Below, piece by piece: positions 7,234-14,740 of a stretch of DNA of 36,354 nt (the first letter of the stretch is position 1; the number at the start of each line of letters is the position of its first letter). A model generated the notes under the pieces. That model ran no database searches and was not told the origin of the DNA. It worked only from the letters and a program-made list of their open reading frames with translations. Position numbers and translations under genes: made by a program. This DNA is from Streptomyces sp. XM83C (GTDB lineage Bacteria > Actinomycetota > Actinomycetes > Streptomycetales > Streptomycetaceae), in NCBI RefSeq assembly GCF_023072675.1, contig NZ_JALLGL010000029.1:1-36354 (forward strand), in the 5' to 3' direction.

Positions 7234-7950
7234 ATGACGTACGAGGAACAGCCCGGGCGGAGCGCGTCCCGGCCGCTGATCGGTGTGACCACGTACCTCG
7301 AACCGGAGGCCCGCTGGGGGGCGTGGGAGATGCCGGCGGCGCTGCTGCCCGCGCAGTATCCGAGGCTGGTGCAGCGGGCGGGCGGCCTGGCCGCGATGCT
7401 GCCGCCGGACGAGCCCGGGCACGCCGCGGCGACGGTGGCCCGCCTGGACGGCCTGGTGCTGGCGGGCGGCGGCGACGTGGACCCGGCCCGCTACGGCGCC
7501 GAGCGGCACCCCCGCACGGGGACACCGGTGCCGGAGCGGGACGCGTGGGAGCTGGCGCTGGCCGAGGCGGCACTCGAGGCGGGGGTGCCGCTGCTGGGGG
7601 TGTGCCGGGGCATGCAGGTGCTGAACGTCGCCCTCGGCGGCACGCTGACCCAGCACATCGACGGCCATGTGGGCACGCCCGGCGTCTTCGGCAGCCACCC
7701 GGTCAAGCCGGTGCCGGGGACGATGTACGCGGCGCTGGTGCCGAAGGAGACGCCGGTCCCGACCTACCACCACCAGTGCGTGGAGAGGCTCGGCGCGGGC
7801 GTGATCGCGTCGGCACACGCGGAGGACGGGACGGTGGAGGCCGTGGAGGTGCCGGACGCGCGGGCGTGGACGCTGGCGGTGCAGTGGCATCCGGAGATGG
7901 GCGAGGACGACCGGGTGATGCGGGCGCTGGTGGAGGCGGCGCGGGGCTGA
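7234..7950 (+). CDS. Class I glutamine amidotransferase-like gamma-glutamyl hydrolase (peptidase C26)
   Basis: The 238-residue product is a PuuD-type gamma-glutamyl hydrolase. The nucleophile elbow GVCRGMQ has Cys124, the catalytic dyad/triad follows in VQWHPE (His219, Glu221), and GGGDVDPARYG (78-88) is the family's oxyanion-side loop. PuuD relatives hydrolyse gamma-glutamyl-gamma-aminobutyrate and similar conjugates. Here it would release glutamate from the oxidised gamma-glutamyl amine made by the glnA-like operon on the other side of the regulator. ATG 7234 is preceded by a purine-rich GGAGAGGGCGAGAAG; an in-frame TTG at 7198 is less likely. It follows the FadR-type gene by 96 bases and may be co-transcribed with it. 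Confidence 0.88.
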   Translation: MTYEEQPGRSASRPLIGVTTYLEPEARWGAWEMPAALLPAQYPRLVQRAGGLAAMLPPDEPGHAAATVARLDGLVLAGGGDVDPARYGAERHPRTGTPVPERDAWELALAEAALEAGVPLLGVCRGMQVLNVALGGTLTQHIDGHVGTPGVFGSHPVKPVPGTMYAALVPKETPVPTYHHQCVERLGAGVIASAHAEDGTVEAVEVPDARAWTLAVQWHPEMGEDDRVMRALVEAARG

Positions 7951-7993
7951 GGCCGGGGACTCGGGGCCCGGTCCGCCGTCACACCCCCGTCCG

Positions 7994-8099
7994 CCGCGTG
8001 GGGGCGGGCTTTGCGTCGTACGGGGACGGGCTTTCCCTCGTACGGGGACGCGCCTTCTCTCGTACGGGGACGCGCCTTTCCTCGTACGAGGGCGGGCCG
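7994..8099. repeat. 22-bp intergenic tandem repeat, about five units
   Basis: Units start at 7994 (diverged), 8016, 8038, 8060 and 8082 (partial), exactly 22 bases apart. The three central units share tcgtacggggacg followed by a pyrimidine-rich end with few changes, and each holds the palindrome cgtacg. The array lies between the ends of two convergent genes, so it is probably transcribed from both sides. There are no spacers, so it is not CRISPR. It may vary in copy number between strains. Confidence 0.85.
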
Positions 8100-8185
8100 G
8101 AGATGTGGTCTCCCGCCGACGGCACCGCTCCCCGTGACGGCGAACAACCGCCGGGTACGGCGCGCCGCGCCCGCGCCGGCACCCC

Positions 8186-9190
8186 TCAGCGACCCCCGCC
8201 GGCCCCCGGCGTGGGCTGCCGTGCCCCCGACCGGGTCAGTGACAGCAGGTCCCTCGCCGGGCCCGCCGGTCTCCGGCCCGTGGGCCAGACCGCCCGCAGC
8301 GCCCTGTGCAGGGTCACGCCGTCGACGGGGACGCCGACCAGGCGGCGCATGCCCAGCTCCTCCCCCACCGCCAGTTCGCTCAGCACCGCCGGCCCGGCCC
8401 CGCTCTCGGCGGCGGCTTTCACGGCGGTCGTCGAGGACAGCTCGATCAGCGGCCGGGCAGGGCCCGCCCCGATCGCGCCGAGGGCGGCGTCCAGCACCTG
8501 CCGGGTCCCGGAGCCCTTCTCCCGCAGGATCAGCGGCGTGGCCGCCAGCTCGGCGGCCGGTACCGGCCCGCGGCGCCGCGCCCAGGCGTGTCCGGGGGCG
8601 GCGACGACGATGAGCCGGTCCTGGGCGATGACCGCGGAGTCCAGCCCGGCGGGCACGGTCAGCCCCTCCACGAACCCGAGGTCCGCCTCGCCGGCCAGCA
8701 GCCGCTCGGCGACGGCGGCGGAGTTCCCGGCGAGCAGGGACACGGCGGTGTCGGGACGCTGGGCGCGCAGCGCGAGCAGCCAGCCCGGCAGCAGATACTC
8801 GGCGATGGTCATGCTGGCGGCGACCCTCAGCCGTGAGTCGCGCCGGTCGCGCAGCGCCTGCGCCCCGGCGTCGAACGCCTCGGCCGCCTCGACGATGCGC
8901 CGGGCCCAGTCGGTGACCAGGGCGCCGGCGTCGGTGAGGCGGGAGCCGCGCGGGGAGCGGTCGACGAGGGCGACGCCCAGCTGGCGTTCCATGGAGCGGA
9001 TACGGCTGCTCGCGGCGGGCTGGGTGATGCCGACGGCGCGGGCGGCGGCGCCGAGGCTGCCGAGCCGGGCGACGGCGAGGAGCAGTTCGAGCGCGCCGAG
9101 GTCGGGCACGCGGTGGGCCAGCGGCACGGCCGGCGGATCGTCGTCGCCGGGCGTCCGACCCGCCGTTCTGCCGTTGCCGCCCCTGCTCAT
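8186..9190 (-). CDS. LysR-family transcription regulator
   Basis: The 334-residue product has a LysR winged helix-turn-helix (about 30-90; LGALELLLAVARLGSLGAAARAVGITQPAASSRIRSMERQLG) and a two-lobe effector domain (about 118-315) starting at LRVAASMTIAEYLLPGW. The effector part resembles the CysB/CysL-like group that senses small anions or acids; the ligand is unknown. It is divergent from a TDT-family transporter by 71 bases, so that transporter is its most likely target. About 28 residues precede the domain, and a GTG nearer the domain is a possible alternative start. ATG 9190 is embedded in a LysR-type box and has no clear ribosome site, which may mean autoregulation. Confidence 0.88.
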   Translation of the reverse strand: MSRGGNGRTAGRTPGDDDPPAVPLAHRVPDLGALELLLAVARLGSLGAAARAVGITQPAASSRIRSMERQLGVALVDRSPRGSRLTDAGALVTDWARRIVEAAEAFDAGAQALRDRRDSRLRVAASMTIAEYLLPGWLLALRAQRPDTAVSLLAGNSAAVAERLLAGEADLGFVEGLTVPAGLDSAVIAQDRLIVVAAPGHAWARRRGPVPAAELAATPLILREKGSGTRQVLDAALGAIGAGPARPLIELSSTTAVKAAAESGAGPAVLSELAVGEELGMRRLVGVPVDGVTLHRALRAVWPTGRRPAGPARDLLSLTRSGARQPTPGAGGGR

Positions 9191-9204
9191 AAAGCCAGTT
9201 TATG
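9188..9204. promoter_or_regulatory. LysR-type box CATAAA-N5-TTTATG over the lysR start codon
   Basis: The perfect 6-base inverted repeat CATAAA/TTTATG with a 5-base spacer can also be read as ATAA-N7-TTAT, a classic LysR-family operator form, and contains the T-N11-A motif. It includes the start codon of the LysR gene (9190-9188) and lies 58 bases from the divergent transporter start. AT-rich palindromes like this are conspicuous in so GC-rich a region. Binding is inferred. Confidence 0.6.
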
Positions 9205-9261
9205 CCCTCATAGGAACGTACTCCCTGGCGGGGAGGTACGGCGCTCGGCGACGGTGGGGGC

Positions 9262-10398
9262 ATGGTCACCGCAGTCCGTCATCTGGGCCCCAACTGGTAC
9301 GCCACCGTCATGGGCACCGCCGTCGTCGCCACCGCGGGCGCCGGGCTCCCCGGCGGGACGCCGGGGCTGCGGACGGTGTGCGCGGCCGTGTGGGCGCTGT
9401 CGCTGCTGATGCTGACGGTGCTGGTCGCGGCCCGCGCGCTGCACTGGCGTCACCACGGCGACCGGGCCCGCGCGCAGCTGCTTGACCCGGCGGTGGCACC
9501 GTTCCACGGCTGTACGGCGATGGCGCCGCTGGCGGTGGGCGGGGCGACGCTCGCCGTCGGCCGGGACTGGATCGGTGCCGGCGCGGCCGTCCCCCTCGGC
9601 GCGGTGCTGTTCGCCGTGGGGACGGTGCTGGCACTGACGGCCGCGGTGGCGGTGCCGTATCTGATGGCGGTGCGCCCTCAGGCCGACCGGCGGCCGGCCG
9701 TCGGGCAGGCGTCGCCGGTGTGGCTGCTGCCGCTGGTCGCGCCGATGGTGTCGGCGGCGGTCGGCCCGCTGCTGGTGCCGCATGTCCCGGCGGGGCAGCC
9801 GCGCGAGACGCTGCTGCTGGCGTGCATGGCGCTGTTCGGGGTGAGTCTGCTGGCGGTGCTGCTGATGCTGCCGCTGGTGTTCGCCCGGCTGGTGACGGGC
9901 GGTCCGCTGCCGCTCGCGCTGACGCCGACGCTGTTCCTGGTGCTCGGCCCGCTCGGGCAGTCCACGACCGCCGTCGGCAACGTCGCGGACGCGGCTCCCG
10001 GAGCGGTCCCGGGCGCCACGGCGGAGGGGTTCTCCGCGCTCGCGGTGCTGTACGGGGTGCCGGTGACGGGGTTCGCGCTGCTGTGGCTGTGTCTGGCGAC
10101 CGCGCATGTGGTGCGGGCCAGGCGGGAGGGCATGCGGTTCACGATGACGTGGTGGGCGTTCACGTTCCCCGTCGGCACCTGCGTCACCGGCGCGGAGACC
10201 CTGTCCCGGCACACGGGGCTGGTGGTGTTCGGCGGGCTCGCGGTGCTGCTGTACGGGCTGCTGCTGGCGGGATGGGCCGCAGCGGCGGCCGGCACGCTGC
10301 GCGGACTGGTCAGCGGTGCGCTGCTCGCAGCGCCTCCCCCAGCACTCTCGGCGCCTCGGTCAGGGACGGCCCGTACCAGGTCAGGTGCCGTCCGCTGA
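9262..10398 (+). CDS. TDT-family (TehA/Ssu1-like) anion or dicarboxylate exporter
   Basis: The 378-residue integral membrane protein has roughly ten hydrophobic segments and opens with the family signature GPNWYATVMGTAVVA (about 9-23). The tellurite-resistance/dicarboxylate transporter (TDT) family includes TehA, the Ssu1 sulfite exporter and malate transporters, and is related in fold to the SLAC1 anion channel. The substrate here is unknown; sulfite or a dicarboxylate is plausible given a LysR-type regulator next door. ATG 9262 follows a GGTGGGGGC stretch. The last 30 or so residues are hydrophilic and overlap the convergent downstream gene by 89 bases. Confidence 0.85.
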   Translation: MVTAVRHLGPNWYATVMGTAVVATAGAGLPGGTPGLRTVCAAVWALSLLMLTVLVAARALHWRHHGDRARAQLLDPAVAPFHGCTAMAPLAVGGATLAVGRDWIGAGAAVPLGAVLFAVGTVLALTAAVAVPYLMAVRPQADRRPAVGQASPVWLLPLVAPMVSAAVGPLLVPHVPAGQPRETLLLACMALFGVSLLAVLLMLPLVFARLVTGGPLPLALTPTLFLVLGPLGQSTTAVGNVADAAPGAVPGATAEGFSALAVLYGVPVTGFALLWLCLATAHVVRARREGMRFTMTWWAFTFPVGTCVTGAETLSRHTGLVVFGGLAVLLYGLLLAGWAAAAAGTLRGLVSGALLAAPPPALSAPRSGTARTRSGAVR

Positions 10399-11029
10399 CG
10401 AGGGCGCAGGGCAGGCCGGGGAACGCCTCGGGGCCGTCGTCGGGGGTGAAGCGGTACGGCTCGTCGGGCAGGACGACCAGATCGGGGCCGGCGTCGAGCA
10501 GCTCGTCGAGGGGGATGCGCGGGTAGCGGTCGGGGTGCCCGCTGTGCAGGTGGTGGACGCCGAGGCGGGCGAGGACGTCACCGGCGAAGGTGTCCCTGCC
10601 GAGCACCATCCAGGGCCGGCGCCAGATCGGCACGACGGCGCTGATACGGCCCCCGGGTTCCGGCAGGGCCTGCCAGGCGCCCTCCGCCTCCTCCAGCCAG
10701 CGGGGCCGGGAGCGCGCCCCGCACGCCGTGACGACCCGGTCGAGTTCGCGGAAGGCCTGCGGCACCGTGCGGACCTCGGTGACCAGCACCTCCAGGCCGG
10801 CGCGGCGCAGCTCGGCGAGGTCGGGGGCGCGGTTCTCCTCCTCGTTGGCGAGGACGAGGTCGGGGGCGAGGCCGACGATGCGCTCCAGGTGGGGGTTCTT
10901 GGTGCCGCCGACACGGGTGACGTCGAGGCCGGCGGGGTGGCTGCACCAGTCGGTGGCGCCGACGAGGACGCCGGGCGCCGAGGCGGCGACCGCCTCGGTG
11001 AGCGACGGCACCAGGGAGACGATCCTCAC
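10310..11029 (-). CDS. Helical-backbone metal receptor (BtuF/cobalamin-binding-like), no signal peptide
   Basis: The 239-residue product is a class III periplasmic-binding-protein fold (BtuF/FhuD/TroA helical backbone). It opens directly with RIVSLVPSLTEAV, contains GGTKNPHLERIVGLAPDLVLANEEENR and GPDLVVLPDEPY, and ends with SGRHLTWYGPSL. These are typical of BtuF-like proteins annotated as cobalamin-binding. There is no signal peptide or lipobox, and no transporter gene beside it, so it probably works in the cytoplasm or in a non-transport role. GTG 11029 overlaps the stop of the upstream XRE-cupin gene as GTGA, indicating translational coupling. Its 3' end overlaps the convergent transporter gene by 89 bases. 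The ligand is unproven. Confidence 0.82.
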   Translation of the reverse strand: MRIVSLVPSLTEAVAASAPGVLVGATDWCSHPAGLDVTRVGGTKNPHLERIVGLAPDLVLANEEENRAPDLAELRRAGLEVLVTEVRTVPQAFRELDRVVTACGARSRPRWLEEAEGAWQALPEPGGRISAVVPIWRRPWMVLGRDTFAGDVLARLGVHHLHSGHPDRYPRIPLDELLDAGPDLVVLPDEPYRFTPDDGPEAFPGLPCALVSGRHLTWYGPSLTEAPRVLGEALRAAHR

Positions 11030-11595
11030 GGGCGGGGCCGGTCCCGTACCGCCTCGATGTGTTCGGCGACGGCGACGACGATCAGCCGGGTGTCGGAGAC
11101 GGTGGCCCGCCAGCGGTGCCGCACCCCACCGGTGAGGTAGAGGCTGTCGCCGCGGCCCAGGCGGTAGGCACGGCCCTCGGCCTCGATCTCGACGGCACCG
11201 TCGGCGACGTACATCAGCTGGTCGTTGCGGAACTGGAACTCGCGGCCCGCGTCGTGGTCGCCGGTGAACTCCTGAGCGTGCATCTGGTGGTGGCCGCGCA
11301 CCAGGGACCGTACGCGCGGTTCGGGTCCGGGCTCGCCGGGTTCGGCGCGGACCACGTCGACGCTGCACGCCGGGTCGGCGGCGGCGAGGAGTTCGACCGC
11401 GGTGGTGCGCAGCGCGTCGGCCACCTTCTCCAGGGAGCTGGGGCTGGGCCGGGCCCGGTCGTTCTCCACCTGGCTGAGGAAGGGCACGGACAGGCCGCTG
11501 CGCTCGGCGACCGCGGCGAGGGTGAGCTGAAGGGCGCGGCGCCGTCGCCGGACGGCCGCGCCTACGCGCAGAGGCTGTTCTTTGTGGTCGCCCAT
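11026..11595 (-). CDS. XRE-family regulator with C-terminal cupin domain
   Basis: The 189-residue product has a helix-turn-helix of XRE type (about 10-65; LQLTLAAVAERSGLSVPFLSQVENDRARPSPSSLEKVADAL) and a cupin barrel (about 105-180; DQLMYVADGAVEIEAEGRAYRLGRGDSLYLTGGVRHRW). This architecture (PuuR/SutR-like) binds DNA through the N-terminus and a small ligand or metal in the cupin. The ATG start at 11595 has AAGGAGGG upstream. It is the first gene of a two-gene operon with the BtuF-like protein through a 4-base overlap, so its ligand may be related to what that protein binds. Confidence 0.88.
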   Translation of the reverse strand: MGDHKEQPLRVGAAVRRRRRALQLTLAAVAERSGLSVPFLSQVENDRARPSPSSLEKVADALRTTAVELLAAADPACSVDVVRAEPGEPGPEPRVRSLVRGHHQMHAQEFTGDHDAGREFQFRNDQLMYVADGAVEIEAEGRAYRLGRGDSLYLTGGVRHRWRATVSDTRLIVVAVAEHIEAVRDRPRP

Positions 11596-12031
11596 CGCTC
11601 CGGCTCCCTCCTTCGCTCGTCGTCCGGTCGCTGCCTCAGCGGCTGTTCGATGGATGCTCGCGCACCGGTTGCGTGATGCACCTCTTCTGATGAGTTCTCT
11701 GCACCCTACGCACGTTCGGCAAACCGTTTCATGCGCCCGTCACATCGAGGACACGTGCCGGGCGCCACTACCTCACAGTTCGCGCCAGCGGTTCGCCGCG
11801 GGCATCGTCCTCCTCAGGGTCGGCGGTTTCCCCGTTGGGTTCAATGCGTTCCGCATCGCCCGTGTTCCCGCGCCTCACGGGCCCCGGCCGGTGCGGGGTC
11901 CGGCGAGGGCATCGCTTTGCGTGGTTGGCCGGATCCTTGCCGTGTGCCGGCGCCCGGCGGCGCGGCGCTTCAGCGGGACTTCAGCGCGGCTCTGCCCACG
12001 GTCCGAAGGGGCCGCCGGAACGGCCCGAGGG
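11596..12031. other. Intergenic region without a recognisable gene
   Basis: This stretch holds the upstream region of the leftward XRE-cupin operon and, from 12032, the terminator side of the betaine-transporter operon. I checked both strands and found no frame with a recognisable domain or a good start. Base composition around 11680-11760 is less GC-rich than its surroundings, as expected for a promoter, but I cannot name a -10/-35 pair with confidence. Confidence 0.5.
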
Positions 12032-12070
12032 GTGGGCCGGCCACGCGGTCAGGGGGCGTGGCCGGCCCAC
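12032..12070 (-). terminator. Strong GC hairpin terminator of the betaine-transporter operon
   Basis: The 15-base arms GTGGGCCGGCCACGC (12032-12046) and GCGTGGCCGGCCCAC (12056-12070) are perfectly complementary around a 9-base loop. They lie 58 bases beyond the stop of the permease/binding-protein gene. A second small hairpin (TCACCC/GGGTGA, 12099-12114) lies between. There is no U-tract, as usual for Streptomyces terminators. Confidence 0.75.
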
Positions 12071-12127
12071 TCCTCGGGGGTGTGCGGCGCGCGGCGGGTC
12101 ACCCGTCGGGGTGAGCGGCCCGGCGGG

Positions 12128-14740
12128 CTATCCCGCGGTCATCCGGCCGGGTACGTCGGGATGCTGCTCCAGCCACGCGGTGACGGCCTCGTCCTCGTGG
12201 CCCTGGCCGCGGCGCTGGATCTCGGCCTCCAGGCTGCCCAGCTCGTCCTCGCTCATCCGGAAGTTCTTGATCCACCGGGTGAGCTGCGGGTAGCGCTCGG
12301 GGAACTTCTCGTTGGCGATGGTGCGGATGGTGTTGCCCTCGCCGAAGAGCTTCTTGTCGTCGGTGAGCTTCGTCAGGTCGTACTTGCTGTACGCCCAGTG
12401 CGGTGACCACAGGACGACCGCGACGGGTTCCTTCTTGGCGTAGGCCCGCTTCAGCTCGGCCAGCATGGCCGGGGTCGAGCCGTCGACGACCTTGTACTCG
12501 CCGTCCAGGCCGTAGCCGGGGAGGACCTTCGTCTTGAGCAGGTTCATCTCGCCGGTGCCGGGCTCGATGCCGATGATCCGGCCGCCGAACAGGCCGGCCT
12601 TGCCCTTGAGGTCGGCGAGGGACTTCACGTCCTTGACGTAGGACGGGACGGCGATCTCCAGGGAGGTCGGCTGGTACCAGGTGCCGAGGTCGGCCAGCCG
12701 GTCCTTGGTCTTCTCCCAGTAGTTGGCCTGCGCGTACGGCAGCCAGGCGTCGAAGTTGACGTCGAGGTCACCGGAGGCGAGGCCGGTGTAGACGGGGCCG
12801 ACGTCCATCTGCTTGAGGTTCAGCCGGTAGCCGCGCCGCTCCAGGACGTGCTTCCACAGGCGGGTGACGGCCACGTCCTCGTCCCAGGGGAACCAGGCCA
12901 CGTTCACGGGCCGCTTCGTCTCGGCGGCGGCCTGTGTGTCCTGGACGGGGGCGAGCTTGTCGACGAGGCCGGGCTGCCCCTTCAGCCAGGTGCGCACGGC
13001 GTCCTGCTGCCGGCCCTTGCCCGCCTTGTTGATCTCGGCTTCGAGGCTGGTGAGCTGCTTCTCGTCCAGCCGGAAGTCCTTCAGCCAGCCCGCGAGGACG
13101 GGGGCGTCGGCGGCGAAGCCCTTGCGGGCGAGGGTGTGCACCCCGTCGCCCTTGCCCCAGGCGCCCTTGGGGTCCTTCAGCTTCTTCAGGTCGTAGTCGT
13201 TGTACGCCCAGTGCGGGGACCACAGCGGGACCACGATGGGTTCCTTCTTGCTGTAGGCCCGCTTCAGCTCGGCCAGCATGGCCGGGGTGGAGCTGTCGGC
13301 GACCTTGTACTCGCCGTCCAGGCCGTACGCCTTCAGGACGGTGCTCTTCAGCAGCGCGGTCTCGCCGGCGCTGGCCTCGATGCCGGTGATCTTCCCGCCG
13401 AACAGGCCGCCCCTGCCCTTGAGGTCGGCGAGGCTGTCGATGTCCTTCATGTACGCCGGGACGGCCAGCTCCAAGGAGGTGGGGCCGTACCAGCTGCCCA
13501 GGTCGTCGAGCCGGTCGCCGTACTTCTTCCAGTACTGCTCGTGGGTGGTGGGCAGCCAGGCGTCGGTCTGGAAGTCGACGTCGCCGGAGGCGAGGGAGGT
13601 GTAGAGGGGTCCGGCCTCGAACTGCTTGGCCTCCACGCGGTAGCCGCGCTGTTCGAGGATCTCCTTCCACAGGAAGGTGGAGGCGACGCCCTCGTCCCAC
13701 GGTATGTAGCCGATGGTGATCTTCTTGCCCCGGCCGACGTTCTTGCCGTCGGAGGCGGCCGGGGAGGTGTCGCCGCCGCCGAAGACGCCCATGCCGCCCG
13801 CGACGAGGGCGAGGACCACCACGCCGATCACGGCGATCTGCGGGCGGGGCCGCCACGACCAGATCCTCAGCCCGCCGGCGGCGGCACGCGCGCGTGCGGC
13901 GGCGCGGCGGCCCAGCGGGGACACCTGGGTGCCGAGGGCGCTGGTCATGCGGTCCAGGTAGATCGCCAGGATGACGATGGCGACACCGGCCTCGGAGCCG
14001 AGGCCGACGTCGAGCTGGCCGATGGCCTCGTTGACGTCGCCGCCGAGGCCTCCGGTGCCGACCATGCCGGCGATCGCGGCCATGGACAGGCCGAGCATGA
14101 TGACCTGGTTGACGCCGGCCATCACGGTGGGCAGGGCGAGCGGCAGCTGGACCCGCAGCAGCGTGTCGCGGGGGCGGGTGCCGAACGCCTCGGCGGCCTC
14201 CACCAGCTCCTTGTCGACCTGGCGGATGCCCAGCTCGGTCATGCGCACACCGGGGGCGAGCGCGAAGATCAGGGTGGCGACGATGCCGGCGGAGGCGCCG
14301 GTGCCGAAGAACAGGATCGCCGGGATGAGGTAGATCATCGCGGGCAGCGTCTGCATGAAGTCCAGCACGGGCCGCACCACGGCGCTGACCCGGTCGGAGC
14401 GGGCCGCCCAGATGCCGACGGGCACCGAGACCACCAGGGCGATCACGGTGGCGACGAGAACCAGCGCGAGGGTCACCATCGCGTCGTCCCACAGGTCGAG
14501 GGAGTCGATGAAGGCGAAGCCCGCGAAGGTGAGCAGCCCGGCGAGGGTGCCGCGCAGCCAGAACGCGAGGACGGCGAAGATGCCGGCGAGCAGCAGCGGC
14601 TCGGGCGCCTGGAGGACGGCGTCGATGGCGTCGTAGGTGCCGGTGAAGACGGTCTTGAGGAAGTCGAAGAGCCACGAGACATGGCCGAGCAGCCAGTCGA
14701 CGGAGTCGTTGACCCAGTCGCCGAGGGGGATCCTAGGCAT
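12128..14740 (-). CDS. Glycine-betaine-type ABC permease fused to two tandem substrate-binding domains
   Basis: The 870-residue product joins three modules. Residues about 45-290 are an OpuAB/ProW-type permease with several helices and the EAA-loop EAAEAFGTRPRDTLLRVQLPLALP near 181-204. A further helix (about 302-320) exports the rest. Two OpuAC-type binding domains follow, about 339-595 and 610-866, opening with ITIGYIPWDEG and VNVAWFPWDED and each carrying DAWLP and LWSPHWAY. By my count 41 of 52 residues match between the copies around residues 474-525, so the second domain is a duplication. Fused single-domain versions (OpuA) import glycine betaine or related osmolytes; a homodimer here would display four binding domains. 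ATG 14740 overlaps the ATPase stop by 8 bases. Confidence 0.92.
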   Translation of the reverse strand: MPRIPLGDWVNDSVDWLLGHVSWLFDFLKTVFTGTYDAIDAVLQAPEPLLLAGIFAVLAFWLRGTLAGLLTFAGFAFIDSLDLWDDAMVTLALVLVATVIALVVSVPVGIWAARSDRVSAVVRPVLDFMQTLPAMIYLIPAILFFGTGASAGIVATLIFALAPGVRMTELGIRQVDKELVEAAEAFGTRPRDTLLRVQLPLALPTVMAGVNQVIMLGLSMAAIAGMVGTGGLGGDVNEAIGQLDVGLGSEAGVAIVILAIYLDRMTSALGTQVSPLGRRAAARARAAAGGLRIWSWRPRPQIAVIGVVVLALVAGGMGVFGGGDTSPAASDGKNVGRGKKITIGYIPWDEGVASTFLWKEILEQRGYRVEAKQFEAGPLYTSLASGDVDFQTDAWLPTTHEQYWKKYGDRLDDLGSWYGPTSLELAVPAYMKDIDSLADLKGRGGLFGGKITGIEASAGETALLKSTVLKAYGLDGEYKVADSSTPAMLAELKRAYSKKEPIVVPLWSPHWAYNDYDLKKLKDPKGAWGKGDGVHTLARKGFAADAPVLAGWLKDFRLDEKQLTSLEAEINKAGKGRQQDAVRTWLKGQPGLVDKLAPVQDTQAAAETKRPVNVAWFPWDEDVAVTRLWKHVLERRGYRLNLKQMDVGPVYTGLASGDLDVNFDAWLPYAQANYWEKTKDRLADLGTWYQPTSLEIAVPSYVKDVKSLADLKGKAGLFGGRIIGIEPGTGEMNLLKTKVLPGYGLDGEYKVVDGSTPAMLAELKRAYAKKEPVAVVLWSPHWAYSKYDLTKLTDDKKLFGEGNTIRTIANEKFPERYPQLTRWIKNFRMSEDELGSLEAEIQRRGQGHEDEAVTAWLEQHPDVPGRMTAG

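Noticed and set aside
7994-8099. CRISPR-like array
   Set aside because: Units are contiguous 22-mers without unique spacers, and no cas gene is nearby.
11582-12406. Long plus-strand open frames in the 11596-12127 gap
   Set aside because: They carry no recognisable domain, extend antisense into the permease gene and show the composition of high-GC shadow frames.
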